Notes: a model not told the origin generated them from the letters alone. A stretch of 64,000 bases of DNA from Pseudobutyrivibrio xylanivorans (GCF_010906925.1 NZ_VTVE01000001.1:868001-932000), one strand, 5' to 3'; shown: positions 54,781-64,000, counted from the first letter of the stretch. Program-made: numbers and translations.

Positions 54781-55395
54781 ATGATTACCTATATTCGCGG
54801 CACACTTTCAGATATTGATGAGAATATTGTAATTGTTGAGAATAATGGGATTGGCTATGGCGTCAGTTCTTCTATGAACACAATCAGGCAGCTTCCTGCA
54901 ATTGGTTCAGAAGTAAAACTTGAGACAAAGCTCATTCCAAAGGAAGATTCTCTTACTTTATATGGATTTTATGATAAGGAGGAGCTTAAGATGTTTGAGC
55001 TTCTTCTTTCTGTTAGTGGAATTGGCCCAAAGGGTGCACTTTCCATTCTTAGTTCTATGACAGTCAGTGATATCCAGTTTGCTGTTGCAGGCTCTGATGC
55101 CAAGGCATTTGCTGCTGTTCCTGGCGTAGGAAAAAAGACAGCGGAGCGAGCAATTATAGATTTAAAGGATAAGGTAGATATTATAGGTGCATTTGAAGCT
55201 AAAATCACTGCCGATTTATCTGGTAAGAAAGTTTCACCTGCTGTTTCTGTAAAAGAAGAGGTGCTTGAAGCGCTTGTTGCACTTGGTTATTCAGCAAGCA
55301 ATGCAGCTAGAGCTCTTGATAAGATGACTATTACAGACTCTACTACTACAGAACAGCTTTTATCTGATACTTTAAAACAGATGTCATTTTTATAA
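54781..55395 (+). CDS. ruvA: Holliday junction helicase subunit RuvA
   Basis: 204 residues. RuvA binds the four-way junction and loads RuvB. N-terminal OB domain (MITYIRGTLSDIDENIVIVE), helix-hairpin-helix VSGIGPKGALSILSSM and VPGVGKKTAERAIIDLKDK, and a C-terminal domain with LEALVALGYSASNAARALD. A GGGAGG site precedes it. Confidence 0.96.
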   Translation: MITYIRGTLSDIDENIVIVENNGIGYGVSSSMNTIRQLPAIGSEVKLETKLIPKEDSLTLYGFYDKEELKMFELLLSVSGIGPKGALSILSSMTVSDIQFAVAGSDAKAFAAVPGVGKKTAERAIIDLKDKVDIIGAFEAKITADLSGKKVSPAVSVKEEVLEALVALGYSASNAARALDKMTITDSTTTEQLLSDTLKQMSFL

Positions 55396-55410
55396 TAAAT
55401 GGGGAATAAA

Positions 55411-56424
55411 ATGTTAACTAATAAGCAAATCACATCAACAATAGCTAGTCATGAAGATTTAGTTAATGACAATGCTCTCAGACCTAAGACTTTTGATGGA
55501 TATATTGGTCAGTCAAAAGTTAAGGAAAATATGAAAATATATATTGAGGCTGCCAAAAATCGTGGAGATGCCTTAGACCATGTATTGCTTTATGGACCTC
55601 CGGGACTTGGCAAGACAACACTTGCAGGTATCGTAGCTGGGGAGATGGGCTCTAATATAAAAGTTACTTCCGGACCTGCTATTACAATTCCAGGTGAGAT
55701 AGTGGCAGTTCTTATGACATTAAAAGATGGAGATATTCTTTTTATTGATGAGATTCATCGTCTTTCTAAGCCTGTTGAAGAGACTTTATATTCTGCAATG
55801 GAAGACTTTGCAGTAGATATAGTAATGGGCAAGGATACAACTGCCCGTTCTATCCATACTAAGTTACCTAGATTTACTCTAATTGGAGCAACTACAAGAC
55901 CAGGACTTCTTTCGGCACCTCTTAGAGATAGATTTGGAATAATTGGACACATGGATTACTACACACCAGAGGAGCTTTCTACAATTGTTACTGCATCTGC
56001 TAGTAAGCTTAATGCACCGATTGATTACGAGGGAGCATATCAGATTGCTCTTCGTTCTAGAGGCACCCCTCGTCTTGCCAATAGATATCTAAAGAGAGTG
56101 AGAGATTACGCAGAAGTTAGATATGATGGTGAGATTACAAAGGAAGTAGCTGCGGCTACTTTGGATTCACTTGAAGTAGATACTTTAGGGCTTGATAACA
56201 ACGATAGAAATATATTGCTTGCTATTATAGAGCGATTTAATGGAGGCCCAGTAGGCCTTGATAATCTGGCTGCTACCGTTGGTGAAGATTCCGGTACTAT
56301 AGAGGATGTTTACGAGCCATATTTACTTCAACACGGACTTATAATTAGAACTCCAAAGGGAAGGGTTGCAACTAAAGTTGCTTATGAGCATTTTAATATG
56401 CCTGTTCCGGAAAACCTGTCATAA
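55411..56424 (+). CDS. ruvB: Holliday junction helicase subunit RuvB
   Basis: 337 residues from the ATG at 55411, which has a GGGG site; the ATG at 55399 overlaps that site. An AAA+ motor driving branch migration. Walker [14 protein letters not shown], Walker [13 protein letters not shown], sensor segment [19 protein letters not shown], and winged helix with [17 protein letters not shown]. It follows ruvA by 15 bases. Confidence 0.96.
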   Translation: MLTNKQITSTIASHEDLVNDNALRPKTFDGYIGQSKVKENMKIYIEAAKNRGDALDHVLLYGPPGLGKTTLAGIVAGEMGSNIKVTSGPAITIPGEIVAVLMTLKDGDILFIDEIHRLSKPVEETLYSAMEDFAVDIVMGKDTTARSIHTKLPRFTLIGATTRPGLLSAPLRDRFGIIGHMDYYTPEELSTIVTASASKLNAPIDYEGAYQIALRSRGTPRLANRYLKRVRDYAEVRYDGEITKEVAAATLDSLEVDTLGLDNNDRNILLAIIERFNGGPVGLDNLAATVGEDSGTIEDVYEPYLLQHGLIIRTPKGRVATKVAYEHFNMPVPENLS

Positions 56425-56472
56425 AATCCCTTTAAAAATCCATCTAACAGGGCTGTAATTGGGCTATAATAC

Positions 56473-56501
56473 TTGTTTTTAGATGTGAAGAAAGTTATAA
56501 T
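56473..56501 (+). promoter_or_regulatory. Promoter for zapA
   Basis: TTGTTT and TATAAT separated by 17 bases. The zapA ATG follows about 30 bases later with an AGGGAGGA site. Confidence 0.7.
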
Positions 56502-56532
56502 AAATCATGAATTTCTTTAGGGAGGATACGTT

Positions 56533-56958
56533 ATGGTTTCCGAAAAGAGCGCAAAGGTGCTTATAGGCGGAAAAGTTTATACGTTAAGTGGCTACGAATC
56601 AGAAGAATATCTTCAAAAGGTAGCGAATTATATCAATTCAAAACTTGATGAGTTTAATGCTATTGATGATTACAAGCGTATTTCGGCTGACCTAAAGGCA
56701 ACACTTTTAGAGTTGAATATTGCAGATGATTATTTTAAAGCCAAAAATCAAGTTGAATCACTTGAATCAGACCTACAGATTCGTGATCAAGAGATTTATA
56801 ATCTTAAGCATGATTTGATTTCAGCTCAATTAAAAACAGAAACTCTAGAAGAGACAATTTCAAAGCTAGAGAGGGAAAACAAAGAGCTCCTTCTCAATAA
56901 GACAAAGCTTGAGGCTTCCTTAGAGGATGCACTTCTAGGTTCATTATCAGATGATTAA
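56533..56958 (+). CDS. zapA: Cell division protein ZapA-like
   Basis: 141 residues. ZapA bundles FtsZ filaments. The N-terminal head (VLIGGKVYTLSGYESEEYLQKVANYI) matches ZapA, then a long helical segment rich in Leu, Glu and Lys forms a coiled coil (about 65-135). Its own promoter and terminator make it monocistronic, directly before the U32 peptidase gene, an arrangement seen in other Clostridia. Confidence 0.9.
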   Translation: MVSEKSAKVLIGGKVYTLSGYESEEYLQKVANYINSKLDEFNAIDDYKRISADLKATLLELNIADDYFKAKNQVESLESDLQIRDQEIYNLKHDLISAQLKTETLEETISKLERENKELLLNKTKLEASLEDALLGSLSDD

Positions 56959-56987
56959 GAGTCCCAATCAAGGGACTCTATATTTTT
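56958..56987 (+). terminator. Terminator after zapA
   Basis: Stem AGAGTCCC/GGGACTCT with a 6-base loop and a T-rich tract, ending just before the next ribosome site. Confidence 0.85.
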
Positions 56988-57002
56988 ATAAAGGAATTAT
57001 TT

Positions 57003-59114
57003 ATGAATCAATTGGAATTACTTTCACCTGCAGGTGATTTGCAAATATTTAAGGCTGTGGTAAATGTAGGAGCAGATGCAGTTTATTTTGGCGGCGATTT
57101 ATTTGGTGCCAGAGCTTATGCTAAGAATTTTACAATGGAAGAAGCTGCAGAGGCTATTCGCTATGCCCATATTCATGGAGCTAGAGCATATCTTACCGTC
57201 AATACATTGCTTAAGAATACAGAAATAGAGCGCAGTCTTTATACATATTTGAAGGACTATGTAAATGCTGGGATAGATGCATTTATTGTTCAGGATTTTG
57301 GAGTTTTTTCATTTATAAGAGAATATTTTCCTGATACACATATTCACATTAGCACTCAGGCAAGTCTTTGTACTAAATATGGAGCTAAATTTTTTGAGGA
57401 TTTAGGAGCAAGGCGCATCGTTACAGCCAGGGAGATTTCTACTTCTGAAATCAGTGCTATTCATGAGTATTGTCCTGATTTAGAGATTGAGTCATTTATT
57501 CATGGCGCACTTTGTGTTTGCTATTCTGGTCAGTGCCTTATGTCATCTATTTTAGGAGGCCGTTCTGGTAATAGAGGCCGTTGCGCTCAGCCATGTAGAC
57601 TTCCTTACGATGCTTTTGATGACGCTGGAAACAAGCTCAATAAAAAGGGACAATATATACTTAGCCCTAAGGATTTCTGCACTATTAATCATTTACCTGA
57701 AATGATTGAAGCTGGAGTTAATTCATTTAAAATTGAAGGCCGTATGAAACAGCTTGAGTATGCAACAGGTGTTGTGAATGTATATCGTCATTACATTGAT
57801 GAATATCTCTATAGAGGAGCTAAGAATTACAGTGTTTCAGAGTCTGATATTCAAAAGCTTTTAGACTATGGAAATAGAAGCGGATTTACGGATTTATATC
57901 TTCACAAACATAATGGCCCGGAGATGATTACTTTTGAGGCGCCATCTCATAAGAAGGTGGAGGGGGCCACTGTTGATATATCAGAGAAGAAAAAGTCTGT
58001 TGATTGTTATATTAAGGCCTTAAAAGGCAAGGATTTTTCTATTAAATTTATTTCAGAAGATGGAAGAGAAGCTATTGTTGCTGGGGATACTGTTCAGGAG
58101 GCTAAAAATAAGCCTACTACTAGAGAAGATATTATTAAGGCTGCTTCTGGTCTAGGCAATACACAGTATGTGATGGGCAATATTCATGTGGATTATGACG
58201 ATGATATTTTTCTTCCTGTATCCGCTATTAAAAATGCTAGAAGAGAAGCGATTGATATTCTATCGACCAGTCAGATGGTAGATGAACTGCCTAAGACTGT
58301 AGTAGAGTTTAAAGAATTAAAGAGTATATCCAATCGAAGGACTGCTACTAGATGCTTTGTAAGTATTTCTACAGCAGAACAATTGGATGCTGTCTGCAGT
58401 AGTGATTTTGTGGATGAAATTGCCGTTCCAATTCATCTATTTGAAAAGGCATCTCAGGTATTTTCAGGGGGAGTATATATTTCCTTGCCATCTATTCTAA
58501 GAGAGGAATATGTTTCAAATATTACTATTCCAGATAAGGCGGCAGGTGTAATTGCTTGTTCCTATGATGAGTTAGGATACCTTAATAAAATAGATTATCC
58601 ACTAGATAAGGTGATTATAGACCATAGACTTTATACATTTAACAATAGAAGCATTAAGCTTTTTAAGGAGATAGGATATTCTTTGAACTGTATCCCATAT
58701 GAGCTTTCCCTTAAGGAGCTTAAACATAGAGATAATCGGGGCTCTCAGATGATTGTCTATAGCAGAATTCCAATGATGATAACTGCAAATTGCACAGTTA
58801 AAAACACGGTGGATTGCAAAAAGTCTAATGACATTATCACTATTGTTGACAGAAAAAATGAATCATTTTCAGTAGCCTGCAACTGTGATTATTGCTATAA
58901 CACTATTTATAACAGTAAAAAGTACGTTGCGTTTGATTTGAAAGATGAACTTGATATGCTTGGTGTAACGGAATATAGGCTTGATTTTACTATTGAGAAT
59001 TATAAAGAGACAAAAGAGGTTCTTGATGCCTATAAGGGTATTTTTATTGATAATAAACCTGTTCATCTACATGATAACTATACAAAGGGGCATTTAAAGC
59101 GAGGAGTGGAATAG
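57003..59114 (+). CDS. Peptidase U32 family protein (RlhA/YrrO-like)
   Basis: 703 residues. The N-terminal half is a U32 domain (ELLSPAGDLQIFKAVVNVGAD, FGGDLFGARAYAKNF, CVCYSGQCLMSSILGGRSGN then RGRCAQPCR), with the conserved Cys-rich signature GRCAQPCRLPYD. The long C-terminal part resembles DUF3656-containing members. Some relatives act in RNA hydroxylation or collagen breakdown; here the exact role is unknown. It lies between zapA and a cell-wall gene pair. Confidence 0.9.
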   Translation: MNQLELLSPAGDLQIFKAVVNVGADAVYFGGDLFGARAYAKNFTMEEAAEAIRYAHIHGARAYLTVNTLLKNTEIERSLYTYLKDYVNAGIDAFIVQDFGVFSFIREYFPDTHIHISTQASLCTKYGAKFFEDLGARRIVTAREISTSEISAIHEYCPDLEIESFIHGALCVCYSGQCLMSSILGGRSGNRGRCAQPCRLPYDAFDDAGNKLNKKGQYILSPKDFCTINHLPEMIEAGVNSFKIEGRMKQLEYATGVVNVYRHYIDEYLYRGAKNYSVSESDIQKLLDYGNRSGFTDLYLHKHNGPEMITFEAPSHKKVEGATVDISEKKKSVDCYIKALKGKDFSIKFISEDGREAIVAGDTVQEAKNKPTTREDIIKAASGLGNTQYVMGNIHVDYDDDIFLPVSAIKNARREAIDILSTSQMVDELPKTVVEFKELKSISNRRTATRCFVSISTAEQLDAVCSSDFVDEIAVPIHLFEKASQVFSGGVYISLPSILREEYVSNITIPDKAAGVIACSYDELGYLNKIDYPLDKVIIDHRLYTFNNRSIKLFKEIGYSLNCIPYELSLKELKHRDNRGSQMIVYSRIPMMITANCTVKNTVDCKKSNDIITIVDRKNESFSVACNCDYCYNTIYNSKKYVAFDLKDELDMLGVTEYRLDFTIENYKETKEVLDAYKGIFIDNKPVHLHDNYTKGHLKRGVE

Positions 59115-59116
59115 CT

Positions 59117-60448
59117 TTGGTTAACGTTATTACATCATTTTCACGAATTACAATTTTATCTTTTGTGCTTATTTTTACCCTCATTGACCTTGTTCAGATT
59201 TTTGAATACAAGCTTAATGAGGCTGTATATAGCATACTTTCAACTATTCAATCAGTTATGGTTGTTCTGTTTCTTTTTAATGGAACTTTCGTGCTATTTA
59301 TGGCAAAAGAAGATGCTGGCATGATAATGCTTGGTATATTTACTTGTATTTTCTTTGTAGGCTTTTATGTAGCTGTGTACAGGCTATCAGTTTTTGTACC
59401 AAGAGCTCTTATAAATAACATGTTTTTATTTATTTCCTTTGGAATTATAGCTCTTGCTAGACTTAAAACAGAGTTTGCAGCAAAGCATATGATTTTTTTA
59501 TTTATAACGCTTGTTATTTCCTTGCTTGTTATTATGGGCCTGAAATATGTTGATAGAATAGAGCGTTTTATGTATATTTTCGCCATCGTTGGTATTATTC
59601 TTCTTTTGATAGTTGCCTTCTTTGGACAGGTTGAAAATGGAGCTAAATTATCATTTGCTGCAGGACCAATTAGATTTCAACCTAGTGAATTTATTAAGCT
59701 TTCATTTTTGTTTTTTATAAGTGGATGCATTGTCACTTTTAAAGATATGAGAGGATTTTTAATTGCATCTATAGGTTCTGCTGTGCATGTGGTTGCTCTT
59801 GTTTTGGCAAGAGATTTGGGAACCGCCCTTATATTCTTAACGGCATATGTTTTTGTTATGTTTATTGCATACAAAAATTATATTGTTTTATCCCTTGAGA
59901 TAGGTGTGGCTACAATAGGCGGTATATTGGCATATCATTATTTTCCACATATTCAGACTAGATTTATCGCTTGGACAGATCCTCTTTCAGTTGTAGATGA
60001 TAAGGGGTATCAGATATCTCAGTCTTTATTTGCAATTGGTACTGGTGGATGGCTTGGTTCAGGTCTTAACAAGGGTATGCCTAACAAAATACCTGTTGTT
60101 ACTATGGATTTTATTTTTGCGGCTATTTCCGAGGAGATGGGTGCAATTGTAGGAGTTTGCCTTATTGTTTGCTTTGCATGTACTGTTATGTTGATTTTAA
60201 ACGCTGCTTTTAATTGTAATAACAGTTTTTATATGCTTGTAAGTAGTGGAATTGCAGTTCTTTTTGCAGTTCAGACCATTTTAAATATTGGCGGAGTAAT
60301 AAAGTTTATTCCATCCACTGGTGTAACACTTCCATTTATCAGTTACGGAGGCAATTCATTACTATCACTTATGTTATGCTTTTTGATAGTTAGTTGTTCT
60401 AACAATCTTTATTTTGATTCTAGACAGGGTAGACGACATGATCGATAA
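59117..60448 (+). CDS. FtsW/RodA/SpoVE family peptidoglycan polymerase
   Basis: 443 residues from a TTG start with a GAGGAG site 10 bases upstream; no ATG is available nearby. A SEDS glycosyltransferase with about ten helices. The family loop RFIAWTDPLSV, then KGYQISQSLFAIGTGGWLGSG, and MDFIFAAISEEMG are clear; the VTMDFIF replaces the more usual TDFIF. It is coupled to a class B PBP (11-base overlap), the standard SEDS-bPBP pair. Confidence 0.93.
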   Translation: MVNVITSFSRITILSFVLIFTLIDLVQIFEYKLNEAVYSILSTIQSVMVVLFLFNGTFVLFMAKEDAGMIMLGIFTCIFFVGFYVAVYRLSVFVPRALINNMFLFISFGIIALARLKTEFAAKHMIFLFITLVISLLVIMGLKYVDRIERFMYIFAIVGIILLLIVAFFGQVENGAKLSFAAGPIRFQPSEFIKLSFLFFISGCIVTFKDMRGFLIASIGSAVHVVALVLARDLGTALIFLTAYVFVMFIAYKNYIVLSLEIGVATIGGILAYHYFPHIQTRFIAWTDPLSVVDDKGYQISQSLFAIGTGGWLGSGLNKGMPNKIPVVTMDFIFAAISEEMGAIVGVCLIVCFACTVMLILNAAFNCNNSFYMLVSSGIAVLFAVQTILNIGGVIKFIPSTGVTLPFISYGGNSLLSLMLCFLIVSCSNNLYFDSRQGRRHDR

Positions 60449-61871
60449 AAAGACACACAGACTAATTAGAAAAGAAATATATATCGTTGGAATTCTATTC
60501 TTTGGCCTATTCATCGCTATGATTGTTTATTTTTGTAACTATGTGAACAACGGTTCCAAAGAATTTATTTATAATGCTTACAACTCACGATTCTCAGTCT
60601 TTAGTGATGATGTTGTCAGGGGTAATATTTATACTGCCGATGGCAAGGTCATTGCAAAGACCGCATACGACAGCGAGGATAATGAAGTCAGAGTATATCC
60701 TGATGAGAGACTTTTTTGTCATGCTGTAGGGTATGTTGGACAGGGCATGGCTGGGTTAGAGGCTCAGTATTCATTTGACTTACTTAAATCCAATATTACT
60801 CTAGAGGATCAGATTAATAATAATTTAGCTGGCCAAAAGAGCCCTGGGGATAGTTTGTATACTACATTTGATTATGATACACAGCTTGCTGCTTTTGACG
60901 GCCTTGGAATGTTTGATGGCGCTGTAATTGCTATTGAACCTGATACTGGTCGAATAGTTGCCATGGTATCTAAGCCTGATTATGATCCTAATACAATCGC
61001 GAAATATTGGGATGATATCACTGATAGTACTAAGAATAAGTCATCACTTTTGAACAGAGCTACTTCTGGTGCTTACCCACCAGGTTCGACATTTAAAATA
61101 GTTACTACATTAGCTTATTTAAGAGCCAATAATGGTGATGACACTTTTTCTTATAGCTGCAACGGTAAGTTCGAAATAGATGACTATACTATTCACTGTA
61201 GCGGCAATAAAAAGCACGGTAGTGAGGACCTTTTAAAGGCTTTTTCTAATTCATGTAACAGCGCCTATGCTTATATGGGATTAGAGCTTGATAGAAATGC
61301 ATTTATAGGCACTTCAGAGGATTTGCTGTTTAACACTACGCTTCCTACTTTATTAGATACTACAAAGAAATCTAGCTTTAAAATTGATGACAAAACAAAG
61401 GATAGTATAGTGGCACAAACAGCCATAGGACAGGGCAGTACTACAGTATCTCCTCTTCATATGTGTATGATTGTTTCTGCTATTGCTAACGATGGCGTGC
61501 TTATGGAACCATATTTGGCAGATAAGCTTATTAGTGCCGATGGACAGCTTGTAAGTCAGACAGAGCCAGTAGAATATGGCCAGTTACTTACTAAGGAAGA
61601 GTCTCAGTTATTACAAAGCTATATGGCTGCTGTAGTAGAGGAGGGAACTGCTGAAAAAGTTAATTTTGGCGAGGAACTGACTGTATATGGTAAGACTGGT
61701 ACAGCTGAGTATACAGAAGATAAAAGCGTTACTCATTCATGGTTTGTTGGATACGCGGTAGACGATAATGGAAATAAGCTAGCTGTAGCTGTTATCATGG
61801 AAGGTGCAGGATATGGAAGCAAATACGCAGCCCCTTTGGCAGCCAAGGTGTTTGAGGCTTATTTTCAATAA
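60438..61871 (+). CDS. Class B penicillin-binding protein (transpeptidase)
   Basis: 477 residues from the ATG at 60438, inside the end of the SEDS gene. One N-terminal membrane helix (about 14-33), a short pedestal, then a transpeptidase domain with all three motifs: STFK (Ser217), SCN (272-274) and KTGT (419-422). It crosslinks peptidoglycan with the adjacent SEDS polymerase. It is small, like PbpA-type proteins, and lacks PASTA domains. Confidence 0.94.
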   Translation: MIDKKTHRLIRKEIYIVGILFFGLFIAMIVYFCNYVNNGSKEFIYNAYNSRFSVFSDDVVRGNIYTADGKVIAKTAYDSEDNEVRVYPDERLFCHAVGYVGQGMAGLEAQYSFDLLKSNITLEDQINNNLAGQKSPGDSLYTTFDYDTQLAAFDGLGMFDGAVIAIEPDTGRIVAMVSKPDYDPNTIAKYWDDITDSTKNKSSLLNRATSGAYPPGSTFKIVTTLAYLRANNGDDTFSYSCNGKFEIDDYTIHCSGNKKHGSEDLLKAFSNSCNSAYAYMGLELDRNAFIGTSEDLLFNTTLPTLLDTTKKSSFKIDDKTKDSIVAQTAIGQGSTTVSPLHMCMIVSAIANDGVLMEPYLADKLISADGQLVSQTEPVEYGQLLTKEESQLLQSYMAAVVEEGTAEKVNFGEELTVYGKTGTAEYTEDKSVTHSWFVGYAVDDNGNKLAVAVIMEGAGYGSKYAAPLAAKVFEAYFQ

Positions 61872-61886
61872 TTCTTGAAAAAATCA

Positions 61887-61915
61887 TTGCAATTTACTAT
61901 TTGCTTTGCTATAAT
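61887..61915 (+). promoter_or_regulatory. Promoter for rpmB
   Basis: TTGCAA, 17 bases, TATAAT: the same elements and spacing as the leuS promoter. Confidence 0.8.
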
Positions 61916-61975
61916 CCATTTGTTGCGTAAAACGCACACTTGGTTTTTGAAATATTTTTACAAGGAGGTGCAATC

Positions 61976-62161
61976 ATGGCAAAATGTGCAGTTTGTGGAA
62001 AAGGCGCTCATTTCGGTAACAATGTGAGCCATTCTCATAGAAGATCCAATCATATGTGGAAGTCTAATGTGAAGTCCGTTAAGTGTAATGTGAATGGAAC
62101 ACCTAAGAAGTTATATGTATGTACTTCTTGTTTACGTTCTGGCAAGGTTGAGCGTGCTTAA
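61976..62161 (+). CDS. rpmB: 50S ribosomal protein L28
   Basis: 61 residues from the ATG at 61976 with a consensus AAGGAGGTG site. The sequence starts MAKCAVCGKGAHFGNNVSHS, contains the HRRSNHMWK segment and ends with YVCTSCLRSGKVERA. The two C-x2-C pairs mark the zinc-binding (C+) form of L28. A strong promoter and a terminator make it monocistronic. Confidence 0.96.
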   Translation: MAKCAVCGKGAHFGNNVSHSHRRSNHMWKSNVKSVKCNVNGTPKKLYVCTSCLRSGKVERA

Positions 62162-62176
62162 TCTTACACGATATTG

Positions 62177-62204
62177 AAAGTCACTCGGAAGGGTGACTTT
62201 TTTT
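62177..62204 (+). terminator. Terminator after rpmB
   Basis: Ten-base-pair stem AAAGTCACTC/GGGTGACTTT (one G-T pair) with GGAA loop and a T7 tract. Confidence 0.92.
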
Positions 62205-62281
62205 ATGCCAAGATTTAGGGTATAAATTTCTAGATGTGTGAATTTTCTCGCTAGATGTTGATAGGATGTACCAATACTTAC

Positions 62282-62326
62282 TTTCATTTTTTAGTCATTT
62301 AGTATATAATGAGTCATCATGACTAA
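62282..62326 (+). promoter_or_regulatory. Promoter with inverted repeat before the Asp23 gene
   Basis: A TTTCAT/TATAAT pair (17-base gap; -10 at 62305-62310). TTAGTCAT (62291-62298) and ATGACTAA (62319-62326) form a perfect 8-base inverted repeat around the -10 box, and GTCATCATGAC at 62313-62323 is a second palindrome. A repressor site is plausible. Confidence 0.5.
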
Positions 62327-62352
62327 ATATGCGAATTTGGAGGTATAATTTT

Positions 62353-62712
62353 ATGCAAGGTCAAATGGAAACAGAACTTGGTAAGATTGTAATAGACACT
62401 GATGTAATCGCAACTTATGCTGGTTCAGTTGCTGTTGAATGCTTTGGCATTGTTGGTATGGCAGCTGTTAATATGAAGGACGGCTTGGTTAAGCTTTTGA
62501 AAAAAGATTATCTAAATCATGGAATTAATGCTGTTATCTCAGATGACAATGTTATTTCTATTGATTTTCATGTTATTGTTTCTTATGGTGTAAGCATCGA
62601 AGCTGTTGCAGAAAACCTTATTGAGACAGTAAAATTCAAGGTATCTTCATTTACTGGTTTGACTGTAGATACTATCAACATTTACGTTGAAGGCGTAAGA
62701 GTTATTGACTAA
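62353..62712 (+). CDS. Asp23/Gls24 family envelope stress protein (YloU-like)
   Basis: 119 residues from the ATG at 62353 (GGAGGT site); a short upstream extension has none. The pattern GKIVIDTDVIATYAGSVAVECFGIVGMAA, seen here in parts, and VSYGVSIEAVAENLIETVKFKV is typical of the Asp23/DUF322 family. In Firmicutes it regularly precedes the fatty-acid kinase gene, as here, 14 bases before the next start. Function is linked to envelope homeostasis. Confidence 0.92.
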   Translation: MQGQMETELGKIVIDTDVIATYAGSVAVECFGIVGMAAVNMKDGLVKLLKKDYLNHGINAVISDDNVISIDFHVIVSYGVSIEAVAENLIETVKFKVSSFTGLTVDTINIYVEGVRVID

Positions 62713-62726
62713 GGAGGCAATTTATA

Positions 62727-64000
62727 GTGGAGATCCAAACTATCGATGCGTCTTTGTTAGCAAAGATGTTTCTTTCGGGAGCAAAGAATCTCGAAGCCAA
62801 AAAAGAGTGGATAAATGAATTAAACGTTTTCCCTGTTCCTGATGGAGATACAGGTACAAATATGACAATGACTATCATGTCTGCAGCTAATGCTGTTAAG
62901 GAGCTTGATAATGCAGATATGAAGACAGTAGTTAAGGCTATTTCTTCTGGTTCACTTAGAGGTGCCAGAGGTAACTCAGGTGTTATTTTATCTCAGCTTT
63001 TCCGTGGCTTCGCCAAGGTTGTTTCGGGTTATGATGAAGTTACAGTTGATATTTTAAGTGAGGCTTTTGAGAAGGCCGTTCAGACAGCTTACAAGGCAGT
63101 TATGCAGCCTAAGGAAGGTACTATTCTTACAGTAGCTAGAGGAGCTGCTGACAAGGCTGTTTCGATGAAGGGCAGAACAAAAGATATCGTAGCATTCTGC
63201 GAGGCAGTTATTGCTGAGGCTGAGGCTACACTTGCTAAGACTCCAGATATGCTTCCTGTACTTAAGCAGGCTGGCGTAGTTGATTCTGGTGGACAGGGTC
63301 TTGTATGCGTACTTCAGGGTGCTTATGATGCTCTTATTGGTAAGGATGTAGACTATGCTTCTGAGGCTGAGGCTGCTCCTGCACCTATTAAGACTAAATA
63401 TATTGTTGAGTTTGTGGTTGAGGCTGATGCACCACTTGCTTCATATCAGCTCAAGGAAATCCAGGCTAAAATCGAAAAGATTGCAGTTGGTGAGATTTCT
63501 GATATCAAGATAGCAGAAGAGGGAGCTGAGACAGTTGCTGTTGAAGCACCTAAGAAGGAAGAGCCAGCTGAGCCTGCAAAGGAAATGGGATTTGTTTCAA
63601 TTGCTACAGGTGAGGGTCTTACATCTATCTTCACAGAGCTTGGTTGTGACTACATGATTCCAGGTGGTCAGACAATGAATCCTTCTACAGATGATATTCT
63701 TAGCGCTGTTGAAAAGGTTAATGCGAAGACAGTATTTGTTCTTCCTAACAATAAAAATATTATCCTTGCTGCTAATCAGGCAGCTGATATCTGTGAGGAC
63801 AAGCAGATTGTAGTTATTCCTACAAAGACAATTCCTCAGGGTATTACTGCACTTATTACATTTGATCCTGATGCATCAGTTGAGGACAATCAGGCAGCTA
63901 TGACTGAGGAAATCGCTAATGTAAAGACAGGTCAGGTTACATACGCAGTTCGTGATACTATGATTGATGATAAGGAAATCAAGAATGGTGACTGGATGGG
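62727..64000 (+). CDS. fakA: Fatty acid kinase-like DAK2/DegV-associated protein (partial, runs off the end)
   Basis: An open frame of 424 codons from a GTG at 62727 with an AAGGAGG site, continuing past the window. The N-terminal DhaL-type ATP domain is clear: NVFPVPDGDTGTNMTMTI (Asp ligands for Mg-ATP) and LRGARGNSGVILSQLFRGF. The later part has FVSIATGEGLTSIFTELG and PGGQTMNPSTDDIL, which belong to the C-terminal domain of FakA/YloV. Together with a FakB carrier it phosphorylates fatty acids. It pairs with the Asp23 gene upstream. Confidence 0.93.
   Translation, partial: MEIQTIDASLLAKMFLSGAKNLEAKKEWINELNVFPVPDGDTGTNMTMTIMSAANAVKELDNADMKTVVKAISSGSLRGARGNSGVILSQLFRGFAKVVSGYDEVTVDILSEAFEKAVQTAYKAVMQPKEGTILTVARGAADKAVSMKGRTKDIVAFCEAVIAEAEATLAKTPDMLPVLKQAGVVDSGGQGLVCVLQGAYDALIGKDVDYASEAEAAPAPIKTKYIVEFVVEADAPLASYQLKEIQAKIEKIAVGEISDIKIAEEGAETVAVEAPKKEEPAEPAKEMGFVSIATGEGLTSIFTELGCDYMIPGGQTMNPSTDDILSAVEKVNAKTVFVLPNNKNIILAANQAADICEDKQIVVIPTKTIPQGITALITFDPDASVEDNQAAMTEEIANVKTGQVTYAVRDTMIDDKEIKNGDWM

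Noticed and set aside
1-64000. Mobile elements, CRISPR arrays, prophage or tRNA genes
   Set aside because: I saw no transposase or integrase motifs, no regularly spaced direct repeats, and no tRNA-like cloverleaf with CCA-type ends. A dedicated scan was not possible by eye for all positions.

Overview
The window reads as chromosomal DNA of a low-G+C anaerobic Firmicute, most likely a Lachnospiraceae member close to Butyrivibrio/Pseudobutyrivibrio. This is inferred, not searched. The support is AT-rich sequence, strong AGGAGG ribosome sites, canonical TTGACA/TATAAT promoters, an Rnf complex (rnfCDGEAB), a biotin-dependent Na+-pumping decarboxylase operon, a eukaryote-like NADP isocitrate dehydrogenase, and the neighbourhood scpA-scpB, cmk-ispH-S1, proB-proA-miaB-ruvAB-zapA-U32 peptidase. 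I found no insertion sequence, prophage, CRISPR array, tRNA or rRNA.

Bases 1-15,600 are an accessory block of cell-surface genes on the + strand: three lipoproteins, a DUF1287 (NlpC/P60-like) protein with a very long C-terminal part, two large polytopic proteins with WG-like repeats outside the membrane, a membrane-anchored lipase-like hydrolase, a soluble 2-hydroxyacyl-CoA dehydratase-like protein, and a small pair that looks like the large family split in two with its halves in reverse order. Many of these proteins carry Asp/Asn-rich D-x-D-x-D-G loops of the VCBS/FG-GAP or EF-hand type. The same large family returns at 22.2-24.7 kb and 27.2-29.7 kb on either side of leuS, so four full-length members lie within 23 kb.

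Bases 15.6-20.3 kb hold tyrA-aroA on the minus strand and a divergent EF-G-like GTPase. Bases 20.4-22.2 kb hold two secreted paralogues with a C-terminal membrane anchor. From 24.7 kb onward the window is mostly core metabolism and cell biology: leuS, icd, scpA-scpB, then a carboxyltransferase/OadG/biotin carrier/OadB/OadA operon (32.6-37.9 kb). An RpiR-type regulator, a BaiN-like flavoprotein, cmk, ispH, ribosomal protein S1, an orphan cheR and a minus-strand DEDD exonuclease follow.

The rnf operon (45.0-50.2 kb) ends in an elaborate terminator/inverted-repeat region. It is followed by proB-ynzC-FCL-proA-miaB-ruvA-ruvB, zapA, a U32 peptidase, an FtsW/RodA-PBP pair, rpmB, an Asp23 protein and the start of a fakA-like gene that runs off the end. 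That last gene is open to the window edge. The OAD-type pump and Rnf are both ion-motive, so Na+ (or H+) energetics is a theme of the second half.

The most unusual items are the paralogous surface-protein family, the 12S/5S/1.3S-like carboxyltransferase set combined with an OadB/OadG pump, the structured rnfB-proB intergenic region, and promoters embedded in upstream terminators (icd/scpA and oadA/rpiR).
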